Below are positions 5,753 to 7,009 of a stretch of DNA of 7,009 nucleotides, in pieces (within the stretch, counting starts at the first letter, position 1; each line of letters starts with the position of its first letter). A model generated the notes under the pieces. The model did not search any database. It saw nothing but the letters and a program-made list of their open reading frames with translations, and was not told the origin of the DNA. The stretch comes from DHVE2 group archaeon (GTDB taxonomy: Archaea; Thermoplasmatota; Thermoplasmata; Thermoplasmatales; Aciduliprofundaceae), in NCBI GenBank assembly GCA_015520985.1, contig WAOY01000100.1, forward strand, positions 1-7,009, read 5' to 3'. The position numbers and the translations under genes were made by a program.

Positions 5753-6835
5753 ATGATTGAAAATACCCCGAAGCTGTTCATACCCGGACCAACGGAAGTG
5801 GATGATCGAGTGCGCCTGGTGATGGCCCAGCGCGTTATAGGGCACCGAACTTCCGAGATGAGTGACCTTTACGGTGGGATCGTGGAGAAATTGCAGAAAT
5901 TCTTCGGAACGAAGCACTATGCTATGGTGTTCACCTCAAGCGGCTCAGGGGTGATGGAAGGCACCATACGGAATCTCGCTGAGAAATACGTTTTGCACGG
6001 CGCATGCGGGGCATTCAGCAAGAGATGGTACGAGATGAGCCTCGCGAACGATAAGGAGGCGGATCTCGTCTGGGCCGACTGGGGCAAGGCGGTAAAGCCT
6101 GAGATGATAGCGGAAGCGATGGAGAAGAAAAAATACGAGCTGCTCGCGCAGATACACAATGAGACATCCACTGGCGTGAGGAATCCAACAGATGATATTG
6201 CGAAGATAGCGCATGAGAACGATACGCTCATAGCCATAGATGCCGTCTCATCGCTTGGCGGGGATATGATAAATATCGACAACTACGACGTTGTGATAGC
6301 ATCTTCGCAGAAGGCCCTCGCTCTCCCCCCGGGCCTCGCCGTCGCCTTTGTAAGCGAGGAGGCTATGGAGAGAAGCAGAAATATGAAAAACAAAGGATAC
6401 TACTTTGATTTCGTGCGCATGCTCAAGAGGTTCGAGAAAAGTCAGCAGCACCCTACTACGCCAGCCGTGCCATTGCTCTACGCCATGGACGCCCAGCTTG
6501 ACCTTATGCTGAAGGAGGGAATGCAGGCCCGCTATGAGAGGCATCTCAAAATGCGGGAAATTGTGCACAGATGGGTCAAGAAGAGGGGATTTGAATTGTT
6601 CGCAGAACCCAGTTATGAAAGCGTTACCGTTACTACCATTAAGAACACTTACGGAATCTCTATAAAAGAGTTGAACAGCGAGCTGATGAAAAGGGGAATG
6701 ATGCTCTCCAACGGCTACGGCGAACTCAAGGAGAAGACGTTCAGGATTGCGCACATGGGGCAAGTGCAGCCAGGCGACATTATGGCTCTGCTTGACACAA
6801 TCGATGAGATTCTCGAGGCAAAAGGGGTGTATTGA
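5753..6835 (+). CDS. Class V PLP aminotransferase, probable phosphoserine (or serine-pyruvate/alanine-glyoxylate) aminotransferase
   Basis: The 360-residue protein is a full-length fold-type I, class V aminotransferase. Visible landmarks are FIPGPTEV (9-16), GHR (30-32), the cofactor-phosphate loop TSSGSG (61-66), HNETSTG (135-141), D163 in IDAVSS (pairs with the PLP pyridine nitrogen), the Schiff-base lysine K187 in SSQKAL followed by PPG, and R331 in FRIAHMG, the expected substrate-carboxylate binder. The overall pattern is that of the serine-pyruvate/alanine-glyoxylate family. Such enzymes can act as broad-specificity phosphoserine transaminases in archaea that lack classical SerC, as established for Methanococcales. 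The next gene is serA, directly abutting, so conversion of 3-phosphohydroxypyruvate to phosphoserine with glutamate is the most likely job. Glyoxylate or pyruvate transamination remains possible. It is cytoplasmic, and nothing looks truncated or missing. Confidence 0.93.
   Translation: MIENTPKLFIPGPTEVDDRVRLVMAQRVIGHRTSEMSDLYGGIVEKLQKFFGTKHYAMVFTSSGSGVMEGTIRNLAEKYVLHGACGAFSKRWYEMSLANDKEADLVWADWGKAVKPEMIAEAMEKKKYELLAQIHNETSTGVRNPTDDIAKIAHENDTLIAIDAVSSLGGDMINIDNYDVVIASSQKALALPPGLAVAFVSEEAMERSRNMKNKGYYFDFVRMLKRFEKSQQHPTTPAVPLLYAMDAQLDLMLKEGMQARYERHLKMREIVHRWVKKRGFELFAEPSYESVTVTTIKNTYGISIKELNSELMKRGMMLSNGYGELKEKTFRIAHMGQVQPGDIMALLDTIDEILEAKGVY
6824..6829 (+). promoter_or_regulatory. Ribosome-binding site of serA inside the aminotransferase 3' end
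   Basis: GGGGTG lies six bases before the serA ATG and within the last codons of the aminotransferase gene. It is close to the archaeal GGAGGTG consensus. It supports initiation at 6836 and fits translational coupling across the TGAATG junction. Confidence 0.5.
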
Positions 6836-7009
6836 ATGAAGGTGGGGATATGCGATCCCATTGCGAGCGAGGGGGTCGAGCTTCTCAGGAGCAAAGGGCT
6901 CGATGTGGTGGATTTAACGCAGATACCCAAGGAAGAGCTGGTGAATCACGTGGGCGATCTGGATGCCATTATCGTCAGGAGCGCGACGAAGGTTCGCAGG
7001 GAGATGATA
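6836..7009 (+). CDS. serA: D-3-phosphoglycerate dehydrogenase, N-terminal fragment (runs off the window)
   Basis: The 58 visible codons begin MKVGICDPIASEGVELL and continue to LDAIIVRSATKVRREMI. This is the N-terminal substrate-binding half of the D-isomer 2-hydroxyacid dehydrogenase fold. DAIIVRSATKV closely matches the SerA family hallmark (DALIVRSATKV), whose Arg-Ser pair lies at the substrate site. SerA oxidises 3-phosphoglycerate to 3-phosphohydroxypyruvate with NAD+, the first step of the phosphorylated serine pathway. The ATG directly follows the TGA of the aminotransferase (no gap), so the two are co-transcribed. The NAD-binding domain and any ACT domain lie beyond the window. Another 2-hydroxyacid dehydrogenase is possible but less likely, given the partner gene. 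Confidence 0.88.
   Translation, partial: MKVGICDPIASEGVELLRSKGLDVVDLTQIPKEELVNHVGDLDAIIVRSATKVRREMI

Noticed and set aside
6248..6763. A 171-residue open frame on the minus strand
   Set aside because: It lies wholly opposite the aminotransferase, covering the PLP-lysine region, with no family signal.
1..7009. CRISPR array, tRNA or rRNA gene, insertion sequence
   Set aside because: Reading both strands shows no regularly spaced repeats, no clover-leaf or rRNA-like stretches, and no transposase or terminal inverted repeats.

Overview
The window reads as archaeal, most likely euryarchaeal and possibly a member of the Thermoplasmatota. Three genes have BRE/TATA-type promoters instead of bacterial -35/-10 boxes. 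Two of them appear leaderless or nearly so, and the third has a GGTGATC ribosome-binding site that pairs with the archaeal 16S 3' end. A stand-alone XPF-type nuclease, a multidomain surface protein with a PEF-like C-terminal tail, and a class V aminotransferase paired with serA all fit Archaea. The species cannot be read from this sequence alone.

Layout: (1) 1-83 is the 3' end of an unidentified plus-strand gene. (2) 114-782 on the minus strand, convergent with it, is a short ERCC4/XPF-family structure-specific nuclease with a C-terminal tandem helix-hairpin-helix (HhH) region. (3) 783-902 is a compact divergent promoter region with two outward-facing TATA elements and a perfect 14-bp inverted repeat between them. 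(4) 903-5681 on the plus strand is a 1592-residue membrane protein. Its cytoplasmic end has an HhH-like domain, a zinc ribbon and a TPR-like helical pair. One membrane helix follows, then an ectodomain of about 1320 residues made of duplicated VDG/W domains, a calcium-binding-type Asp repeat, an unrecognised helical domain, two PPC-like beta sandwiches and surface-layer-type beta domains, ending in a hydrophobic RRRR tail. (5) 5682-5752 holds a hairpin/T-run terminator and the next promoter. (6) 5753-6835 is a class V PLP aminotransferase and (7) 6836-7009 is the start of serA (D-3-phosphoglycerate dehydrogenase). The serA ATG directly follows the aminotransferase stop, so the two form an operon.

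How the genes work together: the aminotransferase and SerA together probably make phosphoserine from 3-phosphoglycerate. The nuclease is a DNA-repair enzyme. The giant membrane protein has no assigned function. Its N-terminal HhH-like segment resembles the C-terminal HhH of the divergently transcribed nuclease, including an unusual shared LPFVGE hairpin, and this is the most intriguing link in the window.
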